A stretch of DNA of 64,000 nt. Origin: an uncultured Desulfobulbaceae bacterium (GTDB lineage: Bacteria; Desulfobacterota; Desulfobulbia; Desulfobulbales; BM004). This document shows positions 62,144 through 64,000 of this stretch, piece by piece; the stretch's first letter is position 1; each line of letters begins with the position of its first letter. Under the pieces are notes generated by a model. It ran no database searches and was not told where the DNA came from. It saw only the letters and a list, made by a program, of their open reading frames with translations. The DNA is taken from assembly GCA_947259115.1 (NCBI GenBank), contig CAMYKS010000023.1, positions 87,193-151,192 on the forward strand, read 5' to 3'. Made by a program: the position numbers and the translations under genes.

Positions 62144-64000
62144 ATGCAAAATAAATATCACGAAACACTCACAGACCAGGAAACTCTCCTGAATAATATG
62201 CTTGCCCAAAGCCCTTTCGGCAACTTTTTCGGCATTTCCCAGAAGGTTTTTGATCAAGTCTGGTCTGGCCTTACAGATGCAGAAAGCAATTCAGCAATTT
62301 ATGTCTCCATGGAAATCGGGGCTGACCTGGATGTTTTCAATCCTGTTAAAAGCTATTTACAGCAAAAAGAAATAACCGACAGCAACAGGCCGGCTTTAAG
62401 TACATTTATTCATAAATATCTTGAGGGACCTTCTAAAATCCCAAACTATGGCGGCGGGCTCGGCATTTTAGCCGGGGATACCCTGAAAAGTTTTGCCGCG
62501 TGCAAAATGCCGGTTGCGGCAATATCCCTGATGTTCAGAAAAGGATATTTTTCACAGCTCGTTGATTCCAGGATCGGGCAAATAAGCTGGGCAATGGACT
62601 GGGCCCCTGAAGACACTCCCAGTCTCTATCTCTTAAAAAATCCGACCTATCCGGACAAGCCGCTTTTTCTGGAAATTCCTTTTTTTGACGAGAACGACAA
62701 CACGGTCATGGCTTATGCCCAAGTATGGATGAAGCTTGAGATTAATGAAAACCTTGATTTCTTTGTGCCGGAATTTTTGCTCGATTTCAGTTTACCTGAG
62801 TCTCCGGAGTGGATTCGCAATGCTTCCAACCACCTTTATGACAGTAGTTCGGAAAGAATGAAGGCTATTCAGCGCCGTATGCTCGGTGCGGGGGTCATGC
62901 CTCTTAAGGATATCCTTGGACTCTCTGCAAAGACCATACATTTGAACGAACAGCACGGGGTTGTTGCAGTGCTGAATCTTATTGCAGAGTATCTCCTGAA
63001 CAAGCTTGGCCCAACATATCAATCAACTTTGAAAAATTCAGATATACACGAAGCTGCCCAAGCGGTGGCACACAATATCGTCTATACAATTCACACACCT
63101 GTTAAAGCAGGGCACGACCGATTTAATAAATCCCTCTATGCCGGTCTGAGCCACACAGTCTGCAGGCGAATCCTGGGCCTTCTGGCCGGGGATAAGGAAA
63201 ACCCTTCGCTTTATAATTTTACTGAGTTTGCCATGCAGTTGAATCGGGCCGTCAACAGTGTCAGCAGGCTGCACAGGGATGTCACCAAAAAACAGTTCCC
63301 CCAGTTTGCTGAAAAAATAACCGCCATAACAAACGGTGTCCATCATCTAACCTGGATAAGTGATGCCAAAGCCGAAGTTTTTGACAGTTTTCCCGAATTT
63401 AAGGATTGGCGTCAAAACCCTGCTGTATTCGTCAATGCCGAAACTCTTCTGGCAAACAAAAAATTCCACACCTATCTTGAACAGGCATGGCAGCAGGATA
63501 CTGAAACACTCATTCACTATGTAAATCAGATGCTTATCCTGCATCGTCACCAGATAGAGGAAACCTGGATTGATCCACCTAATTTTCTATCCCATTTGCA
63601 TGAAGAGGATATACCCCTCATGCCGACAGTATTTACTATTGGTTTTGCCCGTCGCTTCTCGACATACAAGCGTGCCGATCTCATTTTTGATGACATCAAA
63701 GAACTGGCCGGAATCATTACCGAACTGGACTATCCTGTAAATTTTCTCTTTGCCGGAAAAGCTCACCCTGCAGATGAACCAGGCAAATCACTTATTAAGA
63801 TCATTCTTGACGTGCAGGAGGAGTTGTATGAGCGCAGCAACGGTTTGGCCAAACTTGTATTCATACCCAATTATGATATGGCCATTGCCAAGATGATGAC
63901 CTCAGGGGTCCATGCCTGGTTGAACAGTCCCAAGCGACCTCTGGAGGCAAGTGGAACCAGCGGCATGAAGGTAGCCATGAACGGCATACCGAACATCAGC
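62144..64000 (+). CDS. glgP: alpha-glucan phosphorylase, 3' end beyond window
   Basis: The first 619 residues are present from ATG 62144; the frame is open to the edge. GT35 features: AIYVSMEIGADLDVF, PNYGGGLGILAGDTLKS, NEQHGVVAVLNLIAEYLL, HTPVKAGHDRF, ITNGVHHLTWI, GFARRFSTYKRADLIF and LFAGKAHPADEPGKSL. The PLP lysine region (LEASGTSGMKVAMNG) comes just before the edge. This is the short glucan phosphorylase group that releases glucose 1-phosphate from glycogen or maltodextrin. No strong ribosome site is seen before the start. Confidence 0.93.
   Translation, partial: MQNKYHETLTDQETLLNNMLAQSPFGNFFGISQKVFDQVWSGLTDAESNSAIYVSMEIGADLDVFNPVKSYLQQKEITDSNRPALSTFIHKYLEGPSKIPNYGGGLGILAGDTLKSFAACKMPVAAISLMFRKGYFSQLVDSRIGQISWAMDWAPEDTPSLYLLKNPTYPDKPLFLEIPFFDENDNTVMAYAQVWMKLEINENLDFFVPEFLLDFSLPESPEWIRNASNHLYDSSSERMKAIQRRMLGAGVMPLKDILGLSAKTIHLNEQHGVVAVLNLIAEYLLNKLGPTYQSTLKNSDIHEAAQAVAHNIVYTIHTPVKAGHDRFNKSLYAGLSHTVCRRILGLLAGDKENPSLYNFTEFAMQLNRAVNSVSRLHRDVTKKQFPQFAEKITAITNGVHHLTWISDAKAEVFDSFPEFKDWRQNPAVFVNAETLLANKKFHTYLEQAWQQDTETLIHYVNQMLILHRHQIEETWIDPPNFLSHLHEEDIPLMPTVFTIGFARRFSTYKRADLIFDDIKELAGIITELDYPVNFLFAGKAHPADEPGKSLIKIILDVQEELYERSNGLAKLVFIPNYDMAIAKMMTSGVHAWLNSPKRPLEASGTSGMKVAMNGIPNIS

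Overview
The window looks like chromosome from a Desulfobacterota (former deltaproteobacterial) sulfur-cycle anaerobe, perhaps a Desulfobulbales or Desulfobacterales relative. This is inferred from gene content: a selenocysteine formate dehydrogenase fused to a GltD-like flavoprotein, a second selenoprotein, a YeeE/TusA/DsrE sulfur-trafficking cluster, a thiocarboxylate-type homocysteine/cysteine cluster, a PEP-CTERM remnant and many small palindromic repeats. No rRNA, tRNA or CRISPR array was seen.

Layout. 1-3.5 kb: the 5' part of a PAS histidine kinase (minus strand, running off the left edge), a thioredoxin-like selenoprotein whose in-frame UGA would make an ordinary gene caller truncate it, and a small Cys-rich metallothionein-like reading frame on the minus strand. 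3.6-5.6 kb: a Wzz/GumC-type polysaccharide co-polymerase carrying a degenerate tyrosine-recombinase-like C-terminus. 6-12.4 kb: a six-gene minus-strand housekeeping run (DUF1015, TrmN6-like methyltransferase, YifB/ComM, hypothetical, thiL, fused SpmAB). 12.6-13.6 kb: queD-queE. 13.6-19.4 kb: an accessory island with a MITE, a small membrane protein, a PNPOx-family protein, an FRG-domain protein, an IS110-family transposase, a broken PEP-CTERM gene and a Y1 (REP-associated) transposase between perfect 26-bp inverted repeats. 19.4-24.4 kb: site-2 protease, cbiA, uvrB and an ICMT-like membrane protein.

24.5-28.4 kb: an Rrf2 regulator followed by hcyS-, metY-, hcyF- and hcyD-like genes and a TusA-like gene. 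Together they can make homocysteine or cysteine from a protein thiocarboxylate. 28.7-36 kb: MITEs, two ZIP metal transporters, a YdcF-like protein, a cyclopropane-synthase-like methyltransferase next to an FAD oxidoreductase (candidate 10-methyl fatty acid pair) and a CBS protein. 36.7-40.9 kb: the Sec-containing formate dehydrogenase fusion. 41.3-46.5 kb: two YeeE/YedE halves, MarR, DsrE-like, TusA, a FadL-type porin and an exported protein. This matches the YTD-type arrangement linked in the literature to sulfur disproportionation.

46.6-51.1 kb: transport genes (SLC12-like, TerC, CPA2 antiporter). 51.4-54.1 kb: glycosyltransferase, folE2 and two small proteins. 54.3-61.7 kb: a minus-strand run with a PP-loop enzyme, a RibD-C reductase, aroB, a universal stress protein, a kinase-like protein, Skp/OmpH and Pal. 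62.1-64 kb: an alpha-glucan phosphorylase running off the right edge.

The strongest reasons for a second look are the UGA-containing genes, the Wzz-recombinase fusion, the two sulfur-carrier clusters and the repeat families around them.
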